Assembly (NCBI RefSeq): GCF_042682545.1 | Contig: NZ_JBHUHQ010000020.1 | DNA length: 64,000 nucleotides | Reading direction: 5' to 3' (one strand) | Origin: Ornithinibacillus salinisoli | Lineage (GTDB): Bacteria > Bacillota > Bacilli > Bacillales > Amphibacillaceae | In this document: one piece after another, positions 17,544-25,438 of the stretch | Layout of the letters: every line of letters starts with the position of its first letter | Position numbering within the stretch: position 1 is the first letter of the stretch | Translations under genes and position numbers: made by a program | Notes under the pieces: model-generated | Seen by the model: only the letters and a program-made list of their open reading frames with translations | Database searches by the model: none | Told to the model about the DNA's origin: nothing

Positions 17544-18665
17544 TTATCCTTCCACCTTTCTTACATTTCCGTTAGACACATTAAATAGCTCAGCTTTATT
17601 TAATGTTTCATGGTTTATACCATCTACACTCGTGGTGGATACAAATGTTTGAACTTTACCTTGAATTGTATTTAATAAATGGGATTGTCTATAATCATCC
17701 AACTCACTTAAAACATCATCAAGAAGTAAAATGGGATATTCACCAACTTCATTATAAATTAATTCGATCTCTGCAAGTTTAACCGATAACGCAGTTGTCC
17801 GTTGTTGTCCCTGTGATCCGTATGTTTGAACATCCTTGCCATTCACATAGAAAATCAAATCATCTCGATGAGGTCCTACTAATGTTGTACCCCTATCAAT
17901 TTCCTTCGTTTCCACTTCTTGGAATTTTTCTAGATAGATAGCTTCTATTTTCTCCCTATTTGCATCTTCTAATACTTCTATCGTAGGAGAATATTGTATA
18001 TCTAGTCGTTCTAACTCACGACTTATACCATGGTGTATGGGACAAGCCCACTTTCGAAGTAGTTTTAAGAATACAAAGCGACGTTCTAAAATAGTAGCAG
18101 CATGTTCGATTAGTTGCTCTGTCATCACTCGTAGCATTGTTTTATCTTGATTTTTCTTATATTGCATTTGTTTTAATAAATGATTGCGTTGCTTTAATAC
18201 TTTTTGATATTGCCCTAAATGATAAATATATTTGGGTTGAATTTGCCCAAGTTCCATATCGATAAACCGTCTACGAATCTGTGGGGAGCCTTTTACTAAA
18301 GACAAATCTTCTGGGGCAAACATAACGACATTTAACGAACCAATATAGTCACTCAATCGTTTTTGTTCTATTCGATTTAGTTTCGCCTTTTTCCCTTTTG
18401 TTGAAATAACAATTTCCAGGGGAAACGTTTGATTCCGTTTTGTCACACTACCTTCAATTTTAGCATATTCCTTTTCCCATTGTATCAACTCTTTTTCACG
18501 AGGGGTTCGATGAGATTTCGTAAATGCAATTAAATAAATAGCTTCCATCAAATTTGTTTTCCCTTGGGCATTTTCACCAATAATGACATTGACTTTATCA
18601 TCAAATGTGATATCCAACTGATCATAGTTTCGGTAATTTCTTAATTTTAAATTGTTAATATGCAT
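17544..18665 (-). CDS. recF: DNA replication and repair protein RecF
   Basis: SMC-like ATPase that loads RecA at single-strand gaps. 373 residues. Walker A GENAQGKT at 30-37, ABC signature YGSQGQQRTTALSVKLAE, Walker B LLLDDVLSELDD. It starts about 35 bases after rlbA and is followed immediately by remB. Confidence 0.97.
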   Translation of the reverse strand: MHINNLKLRNYRNYDQLDITFDDKVNVIIGENAQGKTNLMEAIYLIAFTKSHRTPREKELIQWEKEYAKIEGSVTKRNQTFPLEIVISTKGKKAKLNRIEQKRLSDYIGSLNVVMFAPEDLSLVKGSPQIRRRFIDMELGQIQPKYIYHLGQYQKVLKQRNHLLKQMQYKKNQDKTMLRVMTEQLIEHAATILERRFVFLKLLRKWACPIHHGISRELERLDIQYSPTIEVLEDANREKIEAIYLEKFQEVETKEIDRGTTLVGPHRDDLIFYVNGKDVQTYGSQGQQRTTALSVKLAEIELIYNEVGEYPILLLDDVLSELDDYRQSHLLNTIQGKVQTFVSTTSVDGINHETLNKAELFNVSNGNVRKVEG

Positions 18666-18700
18666 GCAAATTCCTCATTTACAATCGAACGAAATAAAAG

Positions 18701-18925
18701 CTATTCTTCCTTTTTTACTGCAATATAGGACCCAATTCCTTCCACTTCCACAATATCGCCAGGATAGATTTTCCTTCCACGTCGATGTTCTAGTTCTCCA
18801 TTTACGGTCGCACCTTGATCTTGAAGAAAGGCTTTAACCATTCCACCTGAATCTAAAACATTGGCAAGTTTTACGAATTGCCCTAAAGGTATATACTCTG
18901 TTTTGATTTCAATTTTTTCATGCAT
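18701..18925 (-). CDS. rlbA: S4-domain RNA-binding protein YaaA/RlbA
   Basis: 74-residue S4-like RNA-binding protein that in B. subtilis lies between dnaN and recF and is linked to large ribosomal subunit assembly. The S4 pattern is FVKLANVLDSGGMVKAFLQD ... VNGELEHRRGRKIYPGD. The start at 18925 (MHEKIEIK) is preferred because GGTGAT lies just upstream and family members are about 71 residues. The longer frame to 18967 is not supported. Confidence 0.9.
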   Translation of the reverse strand: MHEKIEIKTEYIPLGQFVKLANVLDSGGMVKAFLQDQGATVNGELEHRRGRKIYPGDIVEVEGIGSYIAVKKEE

Positions 18926-19063
18926 TTTTATCACCAAATTTCTTTTCATCGTGTTCAGATGTTCCATATATCTATTTTACTAAAGTTTTCGGGTTTAGGA
19001 AAGGAAACACACTATAAATGTATAAAATGCCCTTAAAACCGCTTAAAATTAATTTTGTAAATA

Positions 19064-19103
19064 AAGAAAAGCTCTTATCAATACAAAAATAAGAGCTTTT
19101 TCT
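19064..19103 (-). terminator. Terminator downstream of dnaN
   Basis: AAAAGCTCTTA ... TAAGAGCTTTTT hairpin with T-run on the minus strand, 10 bases after the dnaN stop. It should limit read-through from dnaA-dnaN to rlbA-recF. Confidence 0.8.
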
Positions 19104-19112
19104 CATTATCAT

Positions 19113-20249
19113 TTAATATGTTCTTACAGGAAGAATTAACTGTAAAATGGATTCATCATTCTCCGGTCGAATAATAAATGGTCGCATTGCTCCAGTAAAA
19201 TCTATATTTACTTCGTCTACTTCCATCGCTTTTAATGCATCTAGCATATATTTTGAGCTAAATGAAATTTTTAATTCTTCTCCTTCAAAAGATTGAACAG
19301 ATATTTCCTCTGTAACTTTTCCTACCTCAGGAGAATTACTTGAGATTTCTACTACGTTATTTTCCATAGTCGTTAATCGAACAACATTATTATGTTCTTC
19401 TTTTGCTAAAAGAGAAGCACGATCTATTGTATTAAGTAATTCTTTTGTATTCGCATGAATCGTTGTTTTACTTTGTTCTGGTATTAATCTAGATGTTTCC
19501 GGGTAATTGCCATCAAGAATACGAGATAAGAAAATTAAATGTTTTGTTCGAAATAATATTTGGTTATTAGTAACACTAATTTCTACTGTTTCTTCTGTAT
19601 CATCTAAGATTTTATTTAATTCATTTAAACTTTTTCCTGGAATAACAACACTTAAATCATTCATGCCTTCTGCTTTAACTACAATTTCACGGGATGCGAG
19701 TCGATGGCTATCAGTCGCCGTAAAGCTTAATTTACCATCATGTAATTTTACATTAACACCCGTTAATATTGGTCTTGTTTCCATCGTAGAAACAGCGAAA
19801 ACAGTTTGTTTAATTAAACTTTTTAAAATATCAATAGGCATTTCAAAACTTTCATCTGTTTGTAATTTAGGAAGATGTGGATATTCTTCTGCATCTTGAC
19901 CATTTAAATTAAATTCCGCTTTCCCTGATCGAATGGTAACTTTTAGATTTTCATCTACTTCCAATTCAACAGTTTGTTCTGGTAGTTTACGAACGATATC
20001 TGGAAAATATTTTGCTTGAAGGACAATACTTCCTTCTTCGATATTCTCAACATGAACCATTCCATCCTCTTCAGCTGGAATATAGGATTCAATCGAAATA
20101 TCAGAATTACTACCTGTTAATGTTATGCCATGTTCTTTAGCTTCAATTTTCATCCCCGTTAAGATAGGAATTGCTGTTCGACTGGATATTGCTTTCATTA
20201 CATCTTGTACACTTGCAATTAATTGATTTCGTTGAATGATAAATTTCAT
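19113..20249 (-). CDS. dnaN: DNA polymerase III beta subunit (sliding clamp)
   Basis: Ring-shaped processivity clamp, 378 residues, B. subtilis-like in length. Three topologically similar domains can be followed; the C-terminal end (PFIIRPENDESILQLILPVRTY) has the conserved MPMR-like final segment in the form LPVRTY. RBS AGGAGG lies before the ATG. Second gene after dnaA, with part of the origin between them. Confidence 0.98.
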   Translation of the reverse strand: MKFIIQRNQLIASVQDVMKAISSRTAIPILTGMKIEAKEHGITLTGSNSDISIESYIPAEEDGMVHVENIEEGSIVLQAKYFPDIVRKLPEQTVELEVDENLKVTIRSGKAEFNLNGQDAEEYPHLPKLQTDESFEMPIDILKSLIKQTVFAVSTMETRPILTGVNVKLHDGKLSFTATDSHRLASREIVVKAEGMNDLSVVIPGKSLNELNKILDDTEETVEISVTNNQILFRTKHLIFLSRILDGNYPETSRLIPEQSKTTIHANTKELLNTIDRASLLAKEEHNNVVRLTTMENNVVEISSNSPEVGKVTEEISVQSFEGEELKISFSSKYMLDALKAMEVDEVNIDFTGAMRPFIIRPENDESILQLILPVRTY

Positions 20250-20301
20250 TTTAAAATCCTCCTAAATGGAAGTATATATATTTATTTTATTTATAAAAAT
20301 A

Positions 20302-20433
20302 TAGTAATAATAGTAATAAGGCTTGTGATTATGTGGATAACTGTATTAACCATATATAAAATAAGGTTATCCACATGTGTATAAGATGTTCATAAGCATG
20401 CACTACTTATTCACGCTATTCACATGTGGATAT
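20302..20433. other. oriC, dnaA-dnaN part: DnaA boxes and DnaA-trio-like repeat
   Basis: DnaA boxes (TTATNCACA): TGTGGATAA at 20332-20340, TTATCCACA at 20367-20375, TGTGTATAA at 20376-20384, and weaker forms TTATTCACG (20407-20415), CTATTCACA (20416-20424) and TGTGGATAT (20425-20433). Next to the first box, after GGC, comes a run of six triplets TAG-TAA-TAA-TAG-TAA-TAA (20302-20319), then an AT-rich stretch reaching dnaN. Boxes, a short G/C stretch, trios and AT-rich DNA in this order are what is known for the unwinding region of B. subtilis. Unwinding itself is inferred. Confidence 0.85.
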
Positions 20434-20434
20434 G

Positions 20435-21781
20435 CTAGATTGATTTTATTTGTTCTTTGATTTCTTCGATTTCTCTACTTAGTAAAGTATCATTTTCCAT
20501 CATTTTGGATATTTTTTCATGAGCATGTATAACAGTAGTATGGTCACGGCCACCAAATTCTTCTCCTATTTTAGGGAGAGAAAAATCGGTCATTTCTCGA
20601 GAAAGATACATAGCAATTTGTCTAGGAAAAGCAATAGACTTTGTTCGTTTCTTTGCTAGAAAATCGTCTAATTTTACACTATATTTCTCCCCAACAACTT
20701 CCATAATACCTTTTATTGTCACGACTCTTGGCTTACTACTAGGAATGATATCTTTTAAAGCATCTGCTGCTAGTGCTGCGTCAATATCTCTATTTACTAA
20801 AGATGAATAGGCAACAACACGGATTAATGCTCCCTCAAGCTCACGAATGTTTGTATCAATTTGATTAGCAATATAGAGCATGACTTCATTAGGAATATCT
20901 AGCCCTTCAGCTTTCGCTTTTTTTGTTAAAATAGCAATTCGTGTTTCTAAATCAGGTGGCGTAATATCAGTAATTAATCCCCATTCAAAACGTGATCTTA
21001 GTCGATCCTCTAGTGTTGGAATTTCTTTTGGCGGACGATCACTAGATATAATAATTTGTTTATTTGCTTCATGTAATGCATTAAACGTATGGAAGAATTC
21101 TTCCTGTGTAGACTCTTTACCAGCTATGAATTGAATATCATCAATCAAAAGAATATCAACATTACGGTACTTATTCCGAAAATTGATTGTTTTATTATCC
21201 ATGATGGCATTAATAAATTCATTGGTAAATTTCTCTGACGATAAGTAAACAACCTTAGCATCTTTTTTATGTTCACGAACATAATGTCCAATTGCATGCA
21301 TTAAGTGAGTTTTGCCTAGTCCAACTCCTCCATATATGAAAAGCGGATTGTATGCCTTTGCTGGTGCTTCGGCTACTGCTAAAGAAGCTGCATGTGCAAA
21401 CCTGTTTCCAGATCCAATAACAAATGTATCAAAGGTATATTTCGGGTTAAGCATAGTTTTAGTAGTATCTTGTTGATCATCATTTGCCTGTGTAATCTTT
21501 TTGGGTTCTGGATTAACTTCTTCCTCATGTATTGATTCAGGAATAATAAATTTAATTGTTAAATTAGCACCTGTTATTTCAACTAATATTGTAGAAATTA
21601 ATTGCGTATATTGTTCTTCTAACCAGTCTCTTGCAAATTCATTTGGAGCACTTATTGTTATAGTGTTTCCTTCAAGAGATTCTGCTTTTGTGTTTTTTAA
21701 CCATGTCTCAAAGCTAGGTTTACTTATTTTTTCTTCTATTTTTTTAAGTGTTGCTTCCCATAATTCACCGATGTTTTCCAA
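20435..21781 (-). CDS. dnaA: Chromosomal replication initiator DnaA
   Basis: AAA+ initiator that binds DnaA boxes and opens the origin. The start is set at a TTG (21781), giving MENIGELW and 448 residues, because AGAGGGGTGA lies 7 bases upstream and the N-terminus then matches B. subtilis DnaA. A TTG at 21802 lies ahead of that site. Domain I 1-80; Walker A GGVGLGKTHL, Walker B LLIDDIQF; domain IV helix-turn-helix with GGRDHTTVIHAHEKI. An unusual TTG start would keep DnaA synthesis low. A 12-bp palindrome ATAGACGTCTAT lies 70 bases upstream (21852-21863). Confidence 0.97.
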   Translation of the reverse strand: MENIGELWEATLKKIEEKISKPSFETWLKNTKAESLEGNTITISAPNEFARDWLEEQYTQLISTILVEITGANLTIKFIIPESIHEEEVNPEPKKITQANDDQQDTTKTMLNPKYTFDTFVIGSGNRFAHAASLAVAEAPAKAYNPLFIYGGVGLGKTHLMHAIGHYVREHKKDAKVVYLSSEKFTNEFINAIMDNKTINFRNKYRNVDILLIDDIQFIAGKESTQEEFFHTFNALHEANKQIIISSDRPPKEIPTLEDRLRSRFEWGLITDITPPDLETRIAILTKKAKAEGLDIPNEVMLYIANQIDTNIRELEGALIRVVAYSSLVNRDIDAALAADALKDIIPSSKPRVVTIKGIMEVVGEKYSVKLDDFLAKKRTKSIAFPRQIAMYLSREMTDFSLPKIGEEFGGRDHTTVIHAHEKISKMMENDTLLSREIEEIKEQIKSI

Positions 21782-21973
21782 GCTGGTTTCACCCCTCTCC
21801 AATCATTTTTTAAAAGGTAGTAATAAAAAAAAGTTTTTGAAATAATATAGAATAGACGTCTATATATAGAAAAAAAGACGAAAAAAGCCTATCTCCATAC
21901 GATGTTCTTATGATCATAGGCCATGAAAGATAGAAAAGTATATCATTTTTTCTATTTTATTGTAGAAAACAGA

Positions 21974-22312
21974 TGTGGATAATTTAAGTAGTGAAGGAGA
22001 TAGCTTTATAAAAGTTATTATCACTATCCACATTTTTGTTGATAACCCTATAAACAGAGTGTGAATTAATATCCACAGGTTATCCACATTCTGTGCATAA
22101 CTATAAACGCGTTATGAATTATTAACATGTTAAAACACAACTATAATATCAAAAAAAAGCTAAGACTGCAATGTTTTTTCGACACTTATCCACAAATTCC
22201 ATCTGTTGTAGACAAAAACTATCCACACTACTATATTTTGTGATTATCTTGTCGATAAAGACTGTGGACAATATTGAAGCTGGAAATGTAAAAAACAGTG
22301 GATTGTGGATAA
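21974..22312. other. oriC, rpmH-dnaA part: DnaA-box cluster
   Basis: The region upstream of dnaA has no gene and carries DnaA boxes: TGTGGATAA (21974-21982), CTATCCACA (22024-22032), TTATCCACA (22080-22088), TGTGCATAA (22092-22100), TTATCCACA (22186-22194), CTATCCACA (22219-22227), TGTGGACAA (22263-22271) and TGTGGATAA (22304-22312). A TTCGACA (22178-22184), the complement of the Spo0A box TGTCGAA, touches the 22186 box. With the dnaA-dnaN cluster it forms the bipartite origin typical of Bacillus. Replication diverges here, and gene orientation switches from minus to plus. Confidence 0.9.
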
Positions 22313-22321
22313 AAGTAGAAG

Positions 22322-22351
22322 TTGACAGATGCAGGGTGTTTTAAGTATAAT
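22322..22351 (+). promoter_or_regulatory. Promoter of rpmH
   Basis: TTGACA (22322-22327), an 18-base spacer, and TATAAT (22346-22351): full consensus sigma-A boxes about 80 bases ahead of the rpmH start. Confidence 0.85.
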
Positions 22352-22428
22352 TACAAAGACTGTCTACTGGATAGACATTTAAATTTGATATTGGATTTTA
22401 AGTGTTCCTTTTGGGAGGTGCAAGATAA

Positions 22429-22563
22429 ATGAAAAGAACGTTTCAACCAAATAATCGTAAACGTAAAAAAGTGCATGGCTTTCGTACGCGTATGAGCACA
22501 AAAAACGGACGTAAAGTTCTAGCTCGTCGTCGTCGTAAAGGAAGAAAAGTATTGTCTGCATAG
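22429..22563 (+). CDS. rpmH: 50S ribosomal protein L34
   Basis: 44 residues, starting MKRTFQPNNRKRKKVHGFRT and very basic, the universal L34 pattern. GGGAGGTG lies 9 bases before the ATG. First gene of the rpmH-rnpA-yidC-jag cluster found at bacterial origins. Confidence 0.98.
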   Translation: MKRTFQPNNRKRKKVHGFRTRMSTKNGRKVLARRRRKGRKVLSA

Positions 22564-22592
22564 GCCGCTGAATCAATCAGTGGTCTTTTTTA
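22563..22592 (+). terminator. Hairpin with T-run after rpmH
   Basis: GGCCGCTGA-ATCAA-TCAGTGGTC followed by TTTTTT; the stem uses G-T pairs. Likely a partial terminator that makes rnpA expression lower than that of rpmH. Confidence 0.65.
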
Positions 22593-22696
22593 CGAATAGA
22601 ATTGTAAGCAATGGTTCAAAATGGTTGATAGCCACTTTTGGATCCACTTGCTTACTGATTACATAAATGGTTTTAGAGCGATAAGGTGATTGATAT

Positions 22697-23038
22697 ATGA
22701 AAAAAGCGTTTCGTGTAAAAGATAATAAGGAATTTCAACAAATTTTTAAAAACGGTAGATCTTTTGCTAATCGCCAACTTGTTATATATTATAAGAAGAT
22801 TCCGGATCAACAGCATTTTCGTGTTGGTCTATCGGTTGGGAAGAAAATTGGAAACGCCGTCACTAGAAATCGTATCAAAAGGTACTTGCGTGAAGCTTTT
22901 CGTGAGCTAGAACCACAAATTGAATCTACTTACGATATCGTGATTATAGCGAGACAACCAACGAAACAAATGGAGTATCGGGAATTTAAAAAGAGCTTAA
23001 CGCACTTACTAATGAAAGAACGATTATTAAAAAAATAA
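22697..23038 (+). CDS. rnpA: Ribonuclease P protein component
   Basis: Protein cofactor of RNase P, which matures tRNA 5' ends. 113 residues, basic, with the family signature RNRIKRYLREAFR near residue 55-67. Starts MKKAFRVKDNKEFQQIF. It sits between rpmH and yidC as in nearly all bacteria. Confidence 0.97.
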   Translation: MKKAFRVKDNKEFQQIFKNGRSFANRQLVIYYKKIPDQQHFRVGLSVGKKIGNAVTRNRIKRYLREAFRELEPQIESTYDIVIIARQPTKQMEYREFKKSLTHLLMKERLLKK

Positions 23039-23180
23039 ATCATTATTAGTTTAATATAGAATCTAGTACGTAATTCATGTAAAATAAAATGGTACGAGAA
23101 TTAAAAATTAAACTTTTAAAATAGATATATTTATTGTGATCTCAAAGGTTTTGTTTTTATTAGTTAGGAGGAAACATACA

Positions 23181-23954
23181 TTGCGTAAAAAAATATTTTT
23201 GCTAGTAGTTTTAATAGGACTAGCAGCGTTACTCTCTGGTTGTATGGATATTGATGAACCGATAAATGCTGAGAGTACAGGGATTTGGAATAAATACTTT
23301 GTTCATCCATTGTCATTGCTACTTATCTTTTTTGCAGAGTTATTTTCACCTGAGAATTTTGGTATGGCAATTATACTTGTCACTGTTATTATTCGCTTAG
23401 TATTATTACCATTAAACGTAAAGCAACTTAAAAGTTCAAAAGCTATGCAGGATATTCAACCAGAATTAAAAGAGTTGCAAAAAAAATACAGTTCGAAAGA
23501 TGCAAATACGCAACAAAAACTCCAGCAGGAAACAATGTCATTGTTCCAAAAGCATGGGGTTAACCCACTTGCTGGTTGTTTGCCTATATTTGTACAAATG
23601 CCGGTATTGATTGCAATTTACCATGCAATAATGCGAACAGATGCAATAGATGGTCATAGTTTCTTATGGTTTGCATTGGATAAAGCTGATCCATATTTCA
23701 TCCTACCATTAATAGCTGGAGGAGCTACATTCCTGCAGCAGAAGTTAATGATGGCTGGAAGTCCAGCTGCTCAAAACCCACAAATGATGGTAATGCTTTA
23801 TGTGATGCCGATCATGATTGGTGTCTTTGCCGTATTCTTCCCAGCAGCATTAGCATTGTACTGGGTAGTAGGTAATATATTTATGGTTGTACAAACTATT
23901 TTCATTCGTAAACCAATGATGAAAAATGTTAGTACTGGAGGAGACAAAAAGTGA
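23181..23954 (+). CDS. yidC: Membrane protein insertase YidC (SpoIIIJ-type lipoprotein)
   Basis: Inserts and folds membrane proteins; in spore formers the SpoIIIJ paralogue also supports SpoIIIA channel activity. The start is a TTG at 23181, 7 bases after GGAGGAA; 257 residues. A lipobox LLSGC puts the lipidated Cys at 21. Five transmembrane segments follow, with the Arg in VIIRLVLLP (first core helix) that is important in the hydrophilic groove. Its stop overlaps the jag GTG start. Confidence 0.95.
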   Translation: MRKKIFLLVVLIGLAALLSGCMDIDEPINAESTGIWNKYFVHPLSLLLIFFAELFSPENFGMAIILVTVIIRLVLLPLNVKQLKSSKAMQDIQPELKELQKKYSSKDANTQQKLQQETMSLFQKHGVNPLAGCLPIFVQMPVLIAIYHAIMRTDAIDGHSFLWFALDKADPYFILPLIAGGATFLQQKLMMAGSPAAQNPQMMVMLYVMPIMIGVFAVFFPAALALYWVVGNIFMVVQTIFIRKPMMKNVSTGGDKK

Positions 23955-24565
23955 GACAAATAACTGCTAGTGGACAAACGGTTGAAGAAGCGGTCCAAAC
24001 AGCATTAGAGCAGTTAAACACAACAAAGGACCAAGTAGAAATTGATGTTATTGATGAAGGAAAAAAAGGTCTTCTTGGTATATTCGGATCAAAACGATCA
24101 ATTGTAAAAGTAACTATTGTTAAAAATCAAGTGCAGGAAACAGAACTCTTTCTGAAAAACGTGGTACGTAACATGAATGTAGAGGCAGATATTACAACGA
24201 CTATCGAAGAAAACCATGTTACATTTGATTTAACTGGAGAAAAAATTGCTTTATTAATTGGTAAACGTGGACAAACATTAAATGCATTACAATATTTAGT
24301 CCATCTTGTTTTAAATAAAGAAGGAAACCAATATTACACGGTAACATTAGATGCTGAAGGTTATCGTGGACGTAGAAAAGCAACATTGGAAACTTTAGCA
24401 GAACGAATGGCAGAAAAAGCAAAGCGAATCAATAAGAAGGTTGCCCTTGAGCCAATGCCAGCATACGAACGAAAAATTATTCATAGTATCTTGCAGGCAA
24501 GAGGAGATGTAACTACTTATTCTGATGGTGTAGAGCCACATCGTCATATCGTAATTAAACCATAA
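23951..24565 (+). CDS. jag: RNA-binding protein Jag/KhpB
   Basis: 204 residues. N-terminal Jag domain 1-50 (ITASGQTVEEAV), then KH-II domain with GKRG loop (IALLIGKRGQTLNALQYL), then R3H domain with the R-x3-H signature RKIIHSILQ. Cytosolic RNA-binding protein linked to cell-shape and sporulation control. The GTG start overlaps the yidC stop (GTGA), so translation is probably coupled. Confidence 0.95.
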   Translation: MRQITASGQTVEEAVQTALEQLNTTKDQVEIDVIDEGKKGLLGIFGSKRSIVKVTIVKNQVQETELFLKNVVRNMNVEADITTTIEENHVTFDLTGEKIALLIGKRGQTLNALQYLVHLVLNKEGNQYYTVTLDAEGYRGRRKATLETLAERMAEKAKRINKKVALEPMPAYERKIIHSILQARGDVTTYSDGVEPHRHIVIKP

Positions 24566-24580
24566 TTAAAATATCGAAAG

Positions 24581-24612
24581 AAAAACCCCTGAAATTTTTC
24601 AGGGGTTTTTTG
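24581..24612 (+). terminator. Terminator after jag
   Basis: AAAAACCCCTGA-AATTT-TTCAGGGGTTTTTT: perfect stem with T-run. Ends the rpmH-jag operon. Confidence 0.92.
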
Positions 24613-24675
24613 TATGATCAAAGCCTACTTACAAATACTATTGATGTAAAAATAGGCTTAAAGGGAGTTTAATTC

Positions 24676-24945
24676 GTGAATAACTTTGCTGGAAATATAT
24701 TTTGTGGTGAGTTTGATCAAGTAAATAATAATTTTTATTTAAATCAAGTTAAAAATCTCCATACAGCCTCCACACTGTCCGAAAGTCAACTTATTAATTT
24801 AGTTAATTATTTAAATAAGCAAGTGGATACATGTACGATTACCGTTAATGACCAGATCCCCATTCTCCTACAGCAAGATGAAATTCAAATATTATTAAAA
24901 GAACTGGATCTGATCATGCATGAATTGGATATTCTCGATTCATAA
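24676..24945 (+). CDS. Small protein of unknown function
   Basis: 89 residues from a GTG start with a good AAGGGAG site 8 bases upstream. Asn- and Gln-rich, hydrophilic, no signal peptide or membrane segment. The middle (STLSESQLINLVNYLNKQVD) and the end (EIQILLKELDLIMHELDIL) look alpha-helical and possibly coiled. I do not recognise the family. It follows the jag terminator and precedes another small gene by about 40 bases, so the two may be cotranscribed. Confidence 0.65.
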   Translation: MNNFAGNIFCGEFDQVNNNFYLNQVKNLHTASTLSESQLINLVNYLNKQVDTCTITVNDQIPILLQQDEIQILLKELDLIMHELDILDS

Positions 24946-24988
24946 GTATGAATTGATTGTAAACCATAAAAAGAAGGAGGTTTTTAAG

Positions 24989-25228
24989 ATGGTTAAAAAA
25001 GAAAATCAAAATACCGTTGAAAGTGCGAAGGAAGTTGCTGATAAAACGTATGAAGCATCAGATTATAAAAGCCAAAAAACAGTAGATCAAGGTATGGCCG
25101 TTACCCATGAACAGGCGACAGATGCTTATACAGAGGGAACAGTTGATGGAAAGATTGATGCTGTTGATAAACAAACAAACTTGAAGAGTCATAATGGTGA
25201 AGATATTCCAAGAAAAGGTTTTAAGTAA
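24989..25228 (+). CDS. Small hydrophilic protein, possibly YozQ/DUF4025-like
   Basis: 79 residues, starting MVKKENQNTVESAKEVADKT after AAGGAGG (7-8 bases). Hydrophilic and acid/Lys-rich with no Cys and no membrane segment; the repeated pattern AYTEGTVDGKIDAVD is reminiscent of small Bacillus proteins of the DUF4025/YozQ type, some of which are spore-associated. That match is from memory and is weak. An upstream extension of the frame to 24920 is not supported by an RBS. Confidence 0.7.
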   Translation: MVKKENQNTVESAKEVADKTYEASDYKSQKTVDQGMAVTHEQATDAYTEGTVDGKIDAVDKQTNLKSHNGEDIPRKGFK

Positions 25229-25256
25229 ATATTATGGTGTTGATAACTCAATAAAT

Positions 25257-25294
25257 TTAAAAACGTTTATTCACATGTGGATAAACGTTTTTTT
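25257..25294 (+). terminator. Terminator with DnaA boxes in its stem
   Basis: AAAAACGTTTATTCACATG... pairs with TGGATAAACGTTTTTTT; the arms themselves contain TTATTCACA (25267-25275) and TGTGGATAA (25276-25284). Ends the small-gene unit before mnmE. A third box, TGTGGATAA, lies at 25311-25319. Confidence 0.8.
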
Positions 25295-25438
25295 AGAAGT
25301 GAATAGTCATTGTGGATAACTTTCTTTTTAAATGAAAGTGTGATATTCTATTAAGTTAGTGACGATAAATATTTTCATGTTAATAATGTAGGTAAATGAT
25401 GTGTTATAGATAAAATGTAATGGTTGGAGGTGAAGGAA

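Noticed and set aside
21782..21802. Seven-codon N-terminal extension of dnaA
   Set aside because: It contains the ribosome-binding site for the TTG at 21781.
23136..23180. Earlier start for yidC
   Set aside because: A TTG at 23181 has GGAGGAA at correct spacing and gives the proper lipoprotein signal.
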